Positions 33,653 to 42,882 are shown, numbered from the stretch's first letter. The stretch is DNA of 64,000 bases from CALKGK01 sp964649515 (GCA_964649515.1 CAZYPV010000001.1:1-64000), one strand, 5' to 3'. Notes: generated by a model from the sequence alone, not told the origin. Made by a program: numbers and translations.

Positions 33653-35044
33653 TTATCGAATGGCTTGATCTTTCAAATAAATCAATTCTTTGTAGAGGTA
33701 CTTTTTCTGTTGCGATTCAAAAGGTCGGTAAGTATAGTACACTTCTCCCCCACTAATTTTAATGGTTTCTGGATGACGGAAATACAGTTTGAAGGTACCC
33801 AATAACTCCCCAGTTTTTCTATTCACCCCGCACAAATAGGCATTTCCATTTCTTCGGTGCAAGGAGTACAAATCTCCAGTTCGTTCATCAAAAAGCACTT
33901 CTTCATCCCAAGAACGTCCCATTTTTCCTAAATGGTAAGCAATGGGAATACTGTCCCGGTTTTGATAATTGTTGGTGTACCGATAGATGAAGTTGTCATA
34001 ATGATCCACCACGATCGCACTGTCATTCGACACGTACAAGGGTGCATACAATGAGCGATAATAGGGTCCGTGAGTAAACCCGCTGAGATAAGCTCCATAG
34101 ATTTCTTTATCAATCCCCGTGCTCAACTCCAAACGTGCTGCTTGCAGTTTTGCTCGGGTGCTCAACCATTTATATTCAGATCGGAATTGGATCATGAGCT
34201 CCTCGTCTACCACTTCCTTAATATCAATCAAGGTGCTGTCTTCCATGTTGAAGCCGAAGTACTTAAACCCCGGGTAGTCAGGATTGTATGTGCTGGCTAA
34301 ATCTTTGTTGTCCAAACTATCGATGAGCGGTAGAAAGTAGTTGTTGTAGTCGTCCAAGCTCACTTTGGAACATTGGATGTCATCATCTTGGTTTTGAATG
34401 TAGATGGGTTCTTCAAGGGTGTTGAGCAAAACATCTTCATAAAAATCGGTGTAGAATCCAAGTGCTTTTTCTTCAATGCTTCGGGCATCTAGCAACTTGC
34501 CTTGTTCATCAAGAAGTACCAATTTGACGCCTTCATAGATGGTTTTTTTGGCGTCTTCTTGTCGTTTCCATCGGTCTTCCTTCTCGTAGGTCAATAACAA
34601 CAATTTTCCGTTCACGAAGGCCAGATCTCCCACATGGTATTCTTGATGACCATAAACGGTGTCTGGTTTAGCATCAATAACTGCATCTCCGAGCAAATTT
34701 GGGGCAAATTCGAGTTCCAGGCTTTTGGACAGCTTTCCATTCACGAAGTCTTCTCGCGCTATTTTGATGACCAGGTTTTCGTAGGCGACATGAGTGATGC
34801 TGAGCGTGTAATCGTTGAGTGGAAGACGAAGAATGGCCTTTCCTTCCGAATTACTTGCCGATCCAAAGCGCTGTTTTCCTTGTGCGATAACGTTGACATC
34901 ACGAATGGGATCTTCAGTGGAAGCATCAATAAAGATGAGCTCCAAGGTTTGCGTTTCTTGGGCGATAAAAAAAAGGGGGAGCATCATCCCGCATAAAATC
35001 ATCAAGCATTGCCTCATGAATTTAAGATGCACTCCCCTCTTCAT
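33653..35044 (-). CDS. Secreted protein with carboxypeptidase-regulatory-like N-terminal domain
   Basis: About 463 residues. A signal peptide (ILCGMMLPLFFIAQ) leads into a CarbopepD_reg-like fold (residues about 30-110: LELIFIDASTEDPIRDVNVI ... GSASNSEGKAILRLPLNDYT), the pattern used as a plug extension in many Bacteroidota outer-membrane proteins. The remainder, with repeated strand motifs (GDLAFVNGKLLLLTYE; DLYSLHRRNGNAYLCG; VYYTYRPF), may be a beta-propeller. No enzyme motif was found. Starts at 35044 and 35017 are both possible. It follows ilvE by 17 bases on the same strand. Confidence 0.65.
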   Translation of the reverse strand: MKRGVHLKFMRQCLMILCGMMLPLFFIAQETQTLELIFIDASTEDPIRDVNVIAQGKQRFGSASNSEGKAILRLPLNDYTLSITHVAYENLVIKIAREDFVNGKLSKSLELEFAPNLLGDAVIDAKPDTVYGHQEYHVGDLAFVNGKLLLLTYEKEDRWKRQEDAKKTIYEGVKLVLLDEQGKLLDARSIEEKALGFYTDFYEDVLLNTLEEPIYIQNQDDDIQCSKVSLDDYNNYFLPLIDSLDNKDLASTYNPDYPGFKYFGFNMEDSTLIDIKEVVDEELMIQFRSEYKWLSTRAKLQAARLELSTGIDKEIYGAYLSGFTHGPYYRSLYAPLYVSNDSAIVVDHYDNFIYRYTNNYQNRDSIPIAYHLGKMGRSWDEEVLFDERTGDLYSLHRRNGNAYLCGVNRKTGELLGTFKLYFRHPETIKISGGEVYYTYRPFESQQKKYLYKELIYLKDQAIR

Positions 35045-35060
35045 TTCCACAAAAAAATCT

Positions 35061-36125
35061 TTAGATCACGACATTCCAAGAGAATCGATCCTCGCTTCTA
35101 CCCGTTTTCATCGCATTCAAATCAGCGGCCGCTTTGTTAGCAAATTCCCATTGATCGATGTTCGGAAGTTGATAATCTTTCCCTCTAAAATGAATCACAG
35201 AGATGGGCGCAATGGTAGCAGCAGTTCCTGCACCAAAGGCTTCATGCAACTCTCCTTTTTCAAGCAGATCAACAATTTCTGCTACTTCAATTTTGCGTTC
35301 TTCCACTTCATAACCATAATCACGAGCTACATGGAGGATGCTATCTCGCGTAATTCCTCGGAGAATGGTACTAGAAACTGCGGGCGAGAAAATCTTATTT
35401 CCCGAACGGAAAACGATGTTCATTGTTCCGCTTTCTTCGATGTACTTGTGCTCAATGGCATCGGTCCACAACAGCTGGTTGTAACCTTGATCTTGGGCCA
35501 ATTTTGCGGGGTACAAGGACGCAGCATAGTTTCCAGCTGCTTTGGCAAAACCAGTTCCGCCTGGCATGGATCGGCTGTATTCTTCTTCGATTTTCACTTT
35601 CACTGAACCTGCGTAGTACTTGTTTACAGGACAGGTGAAGATCATGAATTTATATGTTTCGGATGGTTTTACTCCAATGTACTCGTCAGTTGCAAACATG
35701 AACGGGCGAATATACAGGGCAGCATCTTTTTGCTCAGGCACCCAATCGCGGTCCAAATCCAACAATTTCTCTAAACCTTCTTGAAACAAATGTGGTGGAA
35801 CGCTCGGCATGCACATGCGCTCTGCCGATATGTTAAATCGTGCAATGTTTTGGTCAGGACGAAAAAGTCTCACCTTTCCGTCTTCTGATTTAAACGCTTT
35901 CATTCCTTCGAAAATGGATTGCCCGTAGTGAATCACAGAAGTTGCTGGATTCAGGCTTAAATTTTGAAAGGGGATGATTTGGGGTTTATGCCAAGCTCCA
36001 TCTTTGTAATCGATGGTAAACATATGGTCTGAAAACACTTTGCCAAAGGGCAGGTTTTCAAAATCAACTTCCGGTAGTCGGGAGTTGTTCGTTGGGGTAA
36101 TTTCAATCATTTCTTCAGCAATCAT
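35061..36125 (-). CDS. ilvE: Branched-chain amino acid aminotransferase
   Basis: IlvE transfers amino groups to and from leucine, isoleucine and valine using pyridoxal phosphate. The 354-residue length fits the longer BCAT2-type subgroup. Motifs: GQSIFEGMKAF, LYIRPFMFATDEYIGV, AKAAGNYAASLYPAK (with the cofactor Lys in AKAAGNY), EESGTMNIVF and LRGITRDSILHVARD. The start ATG at 36125 or 36110 cannot be separated. A TAAATTCG about 70 bases upstream is one change from the -7 consensus. Confidence 0.95.
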   Translation of the reverse strand: MIAEEMIEITPTNNSRLPEVDFENLPFGKVFSDHMFTIDYKDGAWHKPQIIPFQNLSLNPATSVIHYGQSIFEGMKAFKSEDGKVRLFRPDQNIARFNISAERMCMPSVPPHLFQEGLEKLLDLDRDWVPEQKDAALYIRPFMFATDEYIGVKPSETYKFMIFTCPVNKYYAGSVKVKIEEEYSRSMPGGTGFAKAAGNYAASLYPAKLAQDQGYNQLLWTDAIEHKYIEESGTMNIVFRSGNKIFSPAVSSTILRGITRDSILHVARDYGYEVEERKIEVAEIVDLLEKGELHEAFGAGTAATIAPISVIHFRGKDYQLPNIDQWEFANKAAADLNAMKTGRSEDRFSWNVVI

Positions 36126-36247
36126 AATCCTGTCATTTAGGCGTTGTGCGGCTCGCTTACCGCTTTTGCTGGCCTCCTCGTTAGCTGCGAATTTACGACT
36201 TTCGGGGGCAGATGTTCCTCACAAAAGTCTAAAACTTCCTAAAGATC

Positions 36248-36931
36248 TCAGTTGAGCTTGGAAAACAGGAACTTATTCGGACTCACCAAGCCTGACTTCA
36301 CTGCGTACATCACAATAGCGGCCGTATTATTAACTCCCAGCTTCTGCATAATGTTCTTTCTGTGGGTGGTGATGGTATGGCTGCTCAAGAAGAGTTTGTC
36401 TGCAATTTGCACATTGGTGTGTCCTTCGGCTATGAGCGTGATAACCTCTAACTCTCTGGCAGACAAACTAACAGGTTCACAAGTAACTTGAGCGAGGTCC
36501 AACTCTTCAACGTCGATGCTTTCTTTGGCGATGGCATCTAAAATTTGTCCGCAAAAGAATTTCCCGCCAGCTCCAGTTTCTTTCACTGAGTCGACAATTT
36601 CATTGATATCACAGTCTTTTTTGATATAGCTATCAACTCCGGCTTTGAGCGCATTTACGATGGTGTGTCCAGATTGTTCTGATGTAATGGCCACGAGGCG
36701 AAGCTTGCTGTTCAGTTGTTTTGCTCGATTGACGGTATCCACAGAGAATCCATCAGCCAAAAAATCAAGCATGACGAGATCCGGTTGGAAGTTGGTGATC
36801 ATTTCAAAAAGGTCCAATTCATTGTTGGCTTCCCCTACAACGGCAATTCCCTCGTAATTCCGCAAAATGGCACTGAGTCCAAAACGAATCAACTGATTGC
36901 TATCGGCTATGATGACTTTTACTTCACTCAT
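36248..36931 (-). CDS. NarL/LuxR-type response regulator (orphan)
   Basis: 227 residues: receiver domain (about 1-120), then a LuxR helix-turn-helix (SARELEVITLIAEGHTNVQI ... HTITTHRKNIMQKL). The phospho-acceptor Asp is in LVMLDFLADG, Thr in AITSEQ, Lys in SYIKKD. The first acidic pocket, normally DD or ED, reads ADSN, so one acid is missing and phosphorylation may be weak. No histidine kinase is adjacent. It resembles the regulator at 60298-60966. Targets are unknown. Confidence 0.88.
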   Translation of the reverse strand: MSEVKVIIADSNQLIRFGLSAILRNYEGIAVVGEANNELDLFEMITNFQPDLVMLDFLADGFSVDTVNRAKQLNSKLRLVAITSEQSGHTIVNALKAGVDSYIKKDCDINEIVDSVKETGAGGKFFCGQILDAIAKESIDVEELDLAQVTCEPVSLSARELEVITLIAEGHTNVQIADKLFLSSHTITTHRKNIMQKLGVNNTAAIVMYAVKSGLVSPNKFLFSKLN

Positions 36932-36972
36932 TATTCAAACCTTGGCTCATTATTTAAACTCAATCTAAATAA

Positions 36973-37003
36973 CAAAGGTAGTCCCTGGAAGTTCGAATAT
37001 CAA
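36973..37003 (-). promoter_or_regulatory. Promoter of the LuxR-type regulator (TTG-N20-TACCTTTG)
   Basis: On the minus strand TTG (37001-37003), 20 bases, then TACCTTTG (36973-36980). The leader to the ATG at 36931 would be about 37 bases. Confidence 0.65.
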
Positions 37004-37019
37004 GAATACTTATTCACAT

Positions 37020-37937
37020 TTATGCATCAATAATGATCTTGCGTCCTTCTTCAGCGAGTATGGTATTTTCAAAATGGGGTTGTGCTTCTTCGAGGAAGGC
37101 ATTCAAATCGCGGTACCTACTGGAGAAATGTCCGAGAATCAGTTGCTCCACTCCCGCATGCGATGCCACTTGTGCTGCTTGTTCAGCGGTAGTGTGGTAG
37201 GTTTTACTGGCCCTTTCTTTTTGATCGTTCAAAAAGGTGGATTCGTGGTAAAGGCAGCTTACTCCTTTTACTTGCTCGATGACCCGTTCATACATTTTGG
37301 TGTCTGAACAGTAGGCGTATGATTTGGGTTCAGGCACTTTCAAGGTGAGTTTTTCCCACGATAAAACTTCTCCATTTTCTCGAATAACGTCTTCTCTCCT
37401 CTTTAATGCTATGATTTCAGGAATGAGCAGTTGGTACTCTTTGATGATGGATTTATCAATTTTCGGCTTTCTTTCCTTTTCTTGAAATAAAAAGCCTGTG
37501 CAGGGAATGCGGTGTTTCAGGATGATGGTGCTGATGCTAAAGGTATCAGTACTGTGAAGTTCTGCTTGCTCTTTTGGGTTGGTGAAGTGATAGATGAGTT
37601 CAAAGTTCAACTGGGTGAAGGAATGGCGCAGGTTGGTGTCGATGATCTCGTCGATGCCTTTGGGTCCATAGACGTGCAGTTCTTTCCTTCGGCCCAAGAG
37701 ATGCATGGAAGCAATGAGTCCGGGCAAGCCCAAATAATGATCACCATGAAGGTGTGAAATGAAGATATGGTTGATTCTCAGGAATTTGATTTTGTATTTC
37801 CTGAGTTGGATTTGAGTTCCTTCACCGCAATCGACTAGAAAAAGTTGTTCGTTTAGTTGAACCACTTGTGCAGTGGGGAACCTTTTAGACGTTGGCAAGG
37901 CCGCGCCACAACCGAGTATGGTAATTTCGAATTTCAT
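37020..37937 (-). CDS. rnz: Ribonuclease Z
   Basis: RNase Z trims the 3' ends of tRNA precursors. The 305-residue protein has the metallo-beta-lactamase metal motif FISHLHGDHYLGLPGL, an N-terminal GCGAALPT, further histidines (YHESTF, YHTTAEQAA) and LGHFSSRYRD near the C-terminus. Its length is normal for the short form. It has a terminator just upstream (closing the T9SS gene), so it must have its own promoter between 37937 and 37975, or be read through. Confidence 0.96.
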   Translation of the reverse strand: MKFEITILGCGAALPTSKRFPTAQVVQLNEQLFLVDCGEGTQIQLRKYKIKFLRINHIFISHLHGDHYLGLPGLIASMHLLGRRKELHVYGPKGIDEIIDTNLRHSFTQLNFELIYHFTNPKEQAELHSTDTFSISTIILKHRIPCTGFLFQEKERKPKIDKSIIKEYQLLIPEIIALKRREDVIRENGEVLSWEKLTLKVPEPKSYAYCSDTKMYERVIEQVKGVSCLYHESTFLNDQKERASKTYHTTAEQAAQVASHAGVEQLILGHFSSRYRDLNAFLEEAQPHFENTILAEEGRKIIIDA

Positions 37938-37945
37938 CGTAAAAA

Positions 37946-37975
37946 AAAACCTCCCACGGGGTTCGGGGAGGTTTT
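37946..37975 (-). terminator. Terminator of the T9SS cargo gene
   Basis: AAAACCTCCC (37946-37955) pairs with GGGAGGTTTT (37966-37975), with nine T on the minus strand. It sits between the T9SS gene and rnz. Confidence 0.85.
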
Positions 37976-37993
37976 GAATGCTCTTAACTTAGC

Positions 37994-38794
37994 TTATCGA
38001 TTGATGATGAGTCTTTTTGTAAGCACACCTTTCGAGGTTTCAATGCTGTAAAGGTAAATACCGGCTTGGAGTTGCGAACCATTAAAATTGATGATTCCAT
38101 TTCCGCGCTCACCTACTTTGTTCTCACTGAAAACTACTTCACCGAGCAAGTTGGTCACTTTAAAGGTGAACGACTCATTCTTGGGAAGAGTGTATGCAAT
38201 GCTGGTGTTTTTGCTGAAGGGATTGGGTGTATTCTGTTCCATTTCCAAGGCAAAAGTCACTTGGTCTTCGATGCTATTTGGATCGAAGATGGTGAAAGAA
38301 TACTGATCAAAAGACACCTCTTGAGGCACGGGAATACCAAATACAGTGGTATACCCAACCACATCAATTACCAATTGGAAGTTACCTCCTTGTGTTGGTG
38401 TTCCTTCGATGCTCGCACAGTATTGTGTTCCGCCATAAAACGTACAGGGATCTGGAGAGTCTCCGTTGTTGTTGCACACAATGTTCAACCCAAGATCTTC
38501 GACTGCATAGCTCATGCCATCAAAGGTATCGATCAGTGTTACGCCTGATAAAATTACCGAGTCAATCGGAGCAGCTGCAGGGAAAGTGGGGTCAATATCC
38601 GCTGCTGAGGTAGGCACCATGATGTGAATAACATCTGAATACGGTACATTGATTTCTGCCAGTTCAAAGCTTTCACCCAAAAGTGGGTCTGGACTCACTC
38701 CAAAGGGCTCACTGCCGAAATCGTAATCGGCCACACATTGTGCACCGGCACTTAAGCTCGCAAAAGCGGCAAGGGAAAGTAAAAGTTTTTTCAT
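37994..38794 (-). CDS. Secreted protein with T9SS type A sorting domain
   Basis: 266 residues. The signal peptide MKKLLLSLAAFASLSAGA leads a beta-rich extracellular region with six or seven cysteines (CVADYDFGSEP; IVCNNNGDSPDPCTFYG; YCASIEG). The last 75 residues are a textbook T9SS tail: MEQNTPNPFSKNTSIAY, FKVTNLLGEVV, QAGIYLYSIETSKGVLTKRL. The cargo function is unknown. It follows the STAS gene by eight bases and may be cotranscribed. Confidence 0.88.
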   Translation of the reverse strand: MKKLLLSLAAFASLSAGAQCVADYDFGSEPFGVSPDPLLGESFELAEINVPYSDVIHIMVPTSAADIDPTFPAAAPIDSVILSGVTLIDTFDGMSYAVEDLGLNIVCNNNGDSPDPCTFYGGTQYCASIEGTPTQGGNFQLVIDVVGYTTVFGIPVPQEVSFDQYSFTIFDPNSIEDQVTFALEMEQNTPNPFSKNTSIAYTLPKNESFTFKVTNLLGEVVFSENKVGERGNGIINFNGSQLQAGIYLYSIETSKGVLTKRLIINR

Positions 38795-38802
38795 AGTTGT
38801 AA

Positions 38803-39165
38803 TTAAAGATCGCGTTCCACCTCTTCCATGTAAACAAGGTCGACGGCTTCATTTAAAGTAGGTGTTATTTTGAGTACAGAATCCAATTGAGAAATGGAAA
38901 TCAACTTGGCTACTGTGGGTTGGAGTCCGCAAAGCACAAAAGATCCTTTCATGTCTCTGCACAAACGATTTCCAACGAGCACAGCGCTCAGTCCGCTAGA
39001 GTCACAGTAGCGAGATTCTGACATGTCCAAAATGATGTTTCGCTCTCCATCTTTATTTAAGAGGACCAGTTCAGATTTCAACTCTGGTGCATGCAAGGCA
39101 TCAACTTTATCGATTTTCGTTTTGATGATGCTTACTTTGTCTCGTTTTTCAATTTCGTACTTCAT
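38803..39165 (-). CDS. STAS domain protein (anti-anti-sigma factor-like)
   Basis: 120 residues forming one STAS domain. The site phosphorylated in SpoIIAA-type proteins is present in SRYCDSSGLSAVLVG (Ser after Asp). Such proteins switch partners with an anti-sigma kinase; no such kinase is nearby, so the partner is unknown. The ATG at 39165 is preferred to 39228, since TATATTTG lies at 39185-39192 and the family N-terminus starts here (KYEIEKRDKVSIIKTK). Confidence 0.88.
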   Translation of the reverse strand: MKYEIEKRDKVSIIKTKIDKVDALHAPELKSELVLLNKDGERNIILDMSESRYCDSSGLSAVLVGNRLCRDMKGSFVLCGLQPTVAKLISISQLDSVLKITPTLNEAVDLVYMEEVERDL

Positions 39166-39184
39166 GGATACTATCGGGTTTAGC

Positions 39185-39192
39185 CAAATATA
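39185..39192 (-). promoter_or_regulatory. Promoter -7 element TATATTTG of the STAS gene
   Basis: On the minus strand TATATTTG lies 19 bases before the ATG at 39165. It falls just upstream of the pyrB stop codon region (pyrB starts at 40150 and ends at 39203), so it is in the intergenic gap. Confidence 0.5.
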
Positions 39193-39202
39193 GGTAAAAA
39201 TA

Positions 39203-40150
39203 TCAGTTTCTTTTGATTTTTGCAGCAAGGAGGAAAATGACCGCCATTCTTACAGCCACACCATTTTCCACTTGATCTAAGATTATGGCATGTTCGCTAT
39301 CTGCTACGTCTGATGTAATTTCAACACCGCGATTGATGGGGCCGGGGTGCATCACCACAATTCTTTTATCCAAGCGATCCAAGTGCGCTTTGGTGAGTCC
39401 GAATCGCATGGAATACTCTCTTAAACTCGGAAAGTTAGCAACGTGGTTTCCATCTCCTTGACGTTCCAATTGAATTCGAAGCATGTTGGCAACGTCGCAC
39501 CAGTCGAGTGCTTCTTCTAAATGGTGGCTCACCTTCACCCCCAGTTCTTCGATGTGTTTTGGGATGAGTGTTGATGGTCCGCAAACCATAACCTCTGCAC
39601 CTAATTTTTGAAGGCAGAAGATGTTGGACAAAGCCACTCTTGAATGTTTGATGTCGCCTACAATCACCACTTTTTTCCCTTTCAAATCTCCAAGCTTTTC
39701 CCTCATAGAGAAAGCGTCGAGCAAGGCTTGAGTGGGATGTTCGTGTGTACCGTCACCAGCGTTGATGATGGTTGTATTGACGTGTTGACTCAAAAACCGG
39801 TGAGCACCTGGGTTGGGATGACGCATGACAACCATGTCCACCTTCATGGCCAAAATGTTGTTCACGGTATCGATCAAAGTCTCCCCTTTGGAGACACTGC
39901 TTCCACTTGCAGAAAAATTGACTACATCCGCAGACAAACGCTTTTCAGCCAATTCAAACGAGAGTTTGGTGCGCGTAGAATTTTCAAAAAACATGTTGGC
40001 AATCGTGATTTCCCGAAGTGTTGGTACTTTTTTGATGGGACGATTGATCACATCTTTGAACTCATCAGCATGTTTGAAAATGAGCTGAATATCTTCGGTG
40101 GTGAGCTCTTTGATGCCGAGCAAATGATTGACGCTAAGTTGATTATCCAT
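39203..40150 (-). CDS. pyrB: Aspartate carbamoyltransferase catalytic subunit
   Basis: PyrB joins carbamoyl phosphate and aspartate, the committed step of pyrimidine synthesis. The 315 residues show the carbamoyl phosphate motif FFENSTRTKLSFE, the SVSKGE loop, HPTQALLDAFSM, the HPGPINRGVEI aspartate-binding motif and GDIKHSRVA. It lacks a PyrI partner in the window, which suggests an unregulated trimer. It overlaps the pyrR stop by eight bases. Confidence 0.97.
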   Translation of the reverse strand: MDNQLSVNHLLGIKELTTEDIQLIFKHADEFKDVINRPIKKVPTLREITIANMFFENSTRTKLSFELAEKRLSADVVNFSASGSSVSKGETLIDTVNNILAMKVDMVVMRHPNPGAHRFLSQHVNTTIINAGDGTHEHPTQALLDAFSMREKLGDLKGKKVVIVGDIKHSRVALSNIFCLQKLGAEVMVCGPSTLIPKHIEELGVKVSHHLEEALDWCDVANMLRIQLERQGDGNHVANFPSLREYSMRFGLTKAHLDRLDKRIVVMHPGPINRGVEITSDVADSEHAIILDQVENGVAVRMAVIFLLAAKIKRN

Positions 40151-40700
40151 TGTGCGCGGAGGTATGAAGGACTACTCGATCTTTTTTGCTTTTGTTCAAA
40201 TGCGCCCATTCTACAGTGACTCTTTGGGAATCAATGGAGTCGATGGCTTTTCCAACATAGGAGGCCTCAATGGGCAATTCCCGTGAAAAACGTCGATCGA
40301 CAAGGGTCAGGAGTTCTACGAAACTTGGTCGGCCATAAGCCAACATTGCATCCATGGCCGCACGGATGGTTCTGCCAGTATAAAGAACATCATCGATCAG
40401 GATGACTTTTTTATTCTCGATGATGAAGGGAACGTGGGTCGCATTTGCGGCAATGGGTTGTTCTCTTCTTCTGAAATCATCTCGAAAGAAGGTGGTGTCC
40501 AAAACGCCGTAATCGACCTGCGCACTGGGAACAATTTCCTTTAAGGTAGCTACAATACGTTCAGCAAGATAGGTTCCTCGAGGTTGAATCCCCAAAATCA
40601 CCGTATTTGAGAAGTCGTCATGGTTCTCAACAAGTTCATAGCATAGCCGGTTGATGATCAGCTTGAACTGTTCTTGATCAATGAGCAGGGTTGGTTTCAT
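40143..40700 (-). CDS. pyrR: Bifunctional pyr operon regulator/uracil phosphoribosyltransferase
   Basis: 185 residues with the phosphoribosyltransferase loop VILIDDVLYTGRTIRAAM (binds PRPP) and TLVDRRFSRELPI. PyrR either senses UMP and binds an RNA attenuator, or acts as a uracil phosphoribosyltransferase. Its own promoter TATATTTG ends eight bases before the ATG, so there is no room for an attenuator in front of this operon. It overlaps pyrB by eight bases. Confidence 0.94.
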   Translation of the reverse strand: MKPTLLIDQEQFKLIINRLCYELVENHDDFSNTVILGIQPRGTYLAERIVATLKEIVPSAQVDYGVLDTTFFRDDFRRREQPIAANATHVPFIIENKKVILIDDVLYTGRTIRAAMDAMLAYGRPSFVELLTLVDRRFSRELPIEASYVGKAIDSIDSQRVTVEWAHLNKSKKDRVVLHTSAHNG

Positions 40701-40708
40701 AGTGGGGT

Positions 40709-40716
40709 CAAATATA
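40709..40716 (-). promoter_or_regulatory. Promoter -7 element TATATTTG of the pyrR-pyrB operon
   Basis: On the minus strand TATATTTG is followed by ACCCCACT and ATG. The leader is at most about five bases. Confidence 0.55.
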
Positions 40717-40750
40717 AAAAGCTCAGTTCGTTTATTGTCATGGAAACAAA

Positions 40751-40786
40751 AAAATCCCTTCTCACAAAGGCGGGAGAAGGGATTTT
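40751..40786 (-). terminator. Terminator of rpsA
   Basis: A perfect 13-base stem pairs AAAATCCCTTCTC (40751-40763) with GAGAAGGGATTTT (40774-40786). The T run on the minus strand ends rpsA before the pyrR promoter. Confidence 0.9.
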
Positions 40787-40807
40787 AAATCAGCTTAGAA
40801 GATTTAT

Positions 40808-42799
40808 TTATTCTTCTGTTTTATCTTTTTTGTCGGCATCACCTTTAGCGTCACCGTCCATTTTCTCTTTCAATTCAGACAACACGCCCAAATCACCAAG
40901 TGTAGTTCTTTCTACTTTCTCGTTGAGTTGTTTCACTGCTTCTGAAGAACCACGTCCGCCACCTGAAGCGCGTTTTGCTGGTTTCTTTGCTGAAGGAGTT
41001 GGCATCGGACCTTCCTCGAAAGTTCTGAGGTGAGAAACGTTGATGCGTTTTGCGTTTTTGTTGAATTCCAAGACCATAAAGTCAAGCACTTCTTCAAGCT
41101 CGGCGTTGCTTCCGTCTGCTTTCTTGAGGTGTTTTGTTTGGCAGTAGCCTTCCACACCGTAAGGAAGTGTAACGATCGCCTGAGCTCCGTCTTTCTTGAT
41201 TACAGTACCTTGGTGAGTAGATCCCACTTCGAATACATTCTCGAAAACATCCCATGGATTTTCTTCGAGTTGTTTGTGTCCGAGGCTCAATCTTCTGTTT
41301 TCTTTATCGAGTTCAAGAACGATCACCTCGAGTTCGTCGCCAATAGCGCAGAATTCAGACGGGTGCTTCACTTTCTTGCTCCAGCTCAAATCAGAGATAT
41401 GGATCAAACCATCGATGCCTTCTTCCAACTCAACGAACACACCAAAGTTGGTGAAGTTACGTACCGTTGCTTTGTGCTTCGACTGTACTGGGTATTTGGT
41501 TTCGATTTCAGCCCATGGATCTTGGATCAATTGCTTCATACCGAGCGACATTTTTCTGTCTTCACGATCCAAAGTCAATACTTCCGCTTCCACTTCGTCT
41601 CCAACTTTCAAGAAGTCTTGCGCTGAGCGAAGGTGTTGTGACCAAGACATTTCAGAAACGTGGATCAAACCTTCTACTCCTGCTGCGATTTCAACAAACG
41701 CACCGTAGTCGGCCAAAACAACCACTTTTCCTTTCACTTTGTCTCCAACGTTCAATCCTTCGTCGAGAGCGTCCCATGGGTGAGAAGACAATTGCTTCAA
41801 ACCAAGGGCGATACGTTTCTTATCGTCATCGAAGTCAAGAATAACCACGTTGATTTTAGAATCGAGCTCAACCACTTCTTCTGGGTGGTTGATACGTCCC
41901 CAAGATAGATCGGTAATGTGGATCAATCCGTCTACGCCACCAAGGTCCACAAACACACCGTATGAAGTGATGTTTTTGACGATACCTTCGAGTACTTGAC
42001 CTTTCTCCAAACCGGAGATGATTTGCTTTTTCTGTTCTTCGAGTTCTGCCTCGATGAGTGCTTTGTGAGAAACAACCACGTTTTTAAACTCTTGGTTGAT
42101 TTTAACCACCTTGAACTCCATCAATTTTCCAACAAATTGATCGTAATCACGGATAGGCTTCACATCGATCTGAGAACCTGGCAAGAATGCTTCAATGCCG
42201 AACACATCGACAATCAAACCACCTTTTGTTCTGCATTTCACTTCACCTTTGATCACTTCACCGTTTTCAAGAGCGCTATTCACGTTCTCCCATGCACTGT
42301 GTACACGTGCAGTTTTGTGAGAAATGATCAACTGGCCACCTTTATCTTCCTGCTTTTCAATGTAAACAGGCACGGTGTCACCAGCGGCCAATTCAGGGTT
42401 GTAACGGAATTCTGAAGATGAAACAACACCTTCTGACTTGTAGCCAATGTTGATCACAACTTCTTTCTTTCCAACGGAAATTACGGTTCCGTCAACCACT
42501 TCTTTTTCTTGAATGCTTGTCAAGGTATTTCCATACACATCGTTCAAGCGAGCGCGCTCTTCGTTGGTGTATTCGTCTTGACCTGATTCGTAAGCATCCC
42601 AATCAAATGGAGCTTCAGGAACAGTAAGGTCCAACTCTTCGTCGTCTTCCTGATCCTCTTCAACTTCCTTCGCTGCTGTTTCTTCAACCGCTTCAGGAGC
42701 TGCTTCTTTTGTTGATTTGCTTTCTTCAGCAGCGGCATTGGCTGCTTGGTTTTGAGTTTCTTCAGTATTCTCTACTGAATCTTTGTTTTCTTCCGCCAT
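40808..42799 (-). CDS. rpsA: 30S ribosomal protein S1
   Basis: S1 brings mRNA to the ribosome. 663 residues with six S1 repeats, beginning near VVDGTVISVGKKEVVINIG, VIKGEVKCRTKGGLIVDVF, VLEGIVKNITSYGVFVDLG, VKGKVVVLADYGAFVEIAAG, KATVRNFTNFGVFVELEEG and THQGTVIKKDGAQAIVTL. There is an acidic N-terminal extension (about 90 residues, EAAPEAVEETAAKEVEEDQE) and a charged, Lys-rich C-terminus. The ATG at 42799 is preferred over 42814. Its leader is about 100 bases and contains a hairpin near the predicted 5' end. Confidence 0.97.
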   Translation of the reverse strand: MAEENKDSVENTEETQNQAANAAAEESKSTKEAAPEAVEETAAKEVEEDQEDDEELDLTVPEAPFDWDAYESGQDEYTNEERARLNDVYGNTLTSIQEKEVVDGTVISVGKKEVVINIGYKSEGVVSSSEFRYNPELAAGDTVPVYIEKQEDKGGQLIISHKTARVHSAWENVNSALENGEVIKGEVKCRTKGGLIVDVFGIEAFLPGSQIDVKPIRDYDQFVGKLMEFKVVKINQEFKNVVVSHKALIEAELEEQKKQIISGLEKGQVLEGIVKNITSYGVFVDLGGVDGLIHITDLSWGRINHPEEVVELDSKINVVILDFDDDKKRIALGLKQLSSHPWDALDEGLNVGDKVKGKVVVLADYGAFVEIAAGVEGLIHVSEMSWSQHLRSAQDFLKVGDEVEAEVLTLDREDRKMSLGMKQLIQDPWAEIETKYPVQSKHKATVRNFTNFGVFVELEEGIDGLIHISDLSWSKKVKHPSEFCAIGDELEVIVLELDKENRRLSLGHKQLEENPWDVFENVFEVGSTHQGTVIKKDGAQAIVTLPYGVEGYCQTKHLKKADGSNAELEEVLDFMVLEFNKNAKRINVSHLRTFEEGPMPTPSAKKPAKRASGGGRGSSEAVKQLNEKVERTTLGDLGVLSELKEKMDGDAKGDADKKDKTEE

Positions 42800-42882
42800 G
42801 TGGAGGATGTTCATTTGTATCTTGCCCTTGAAGTAGCACAGAGCAAAAGTGTTTAACTTAACCGTTGGCTACAGTACGGTGT

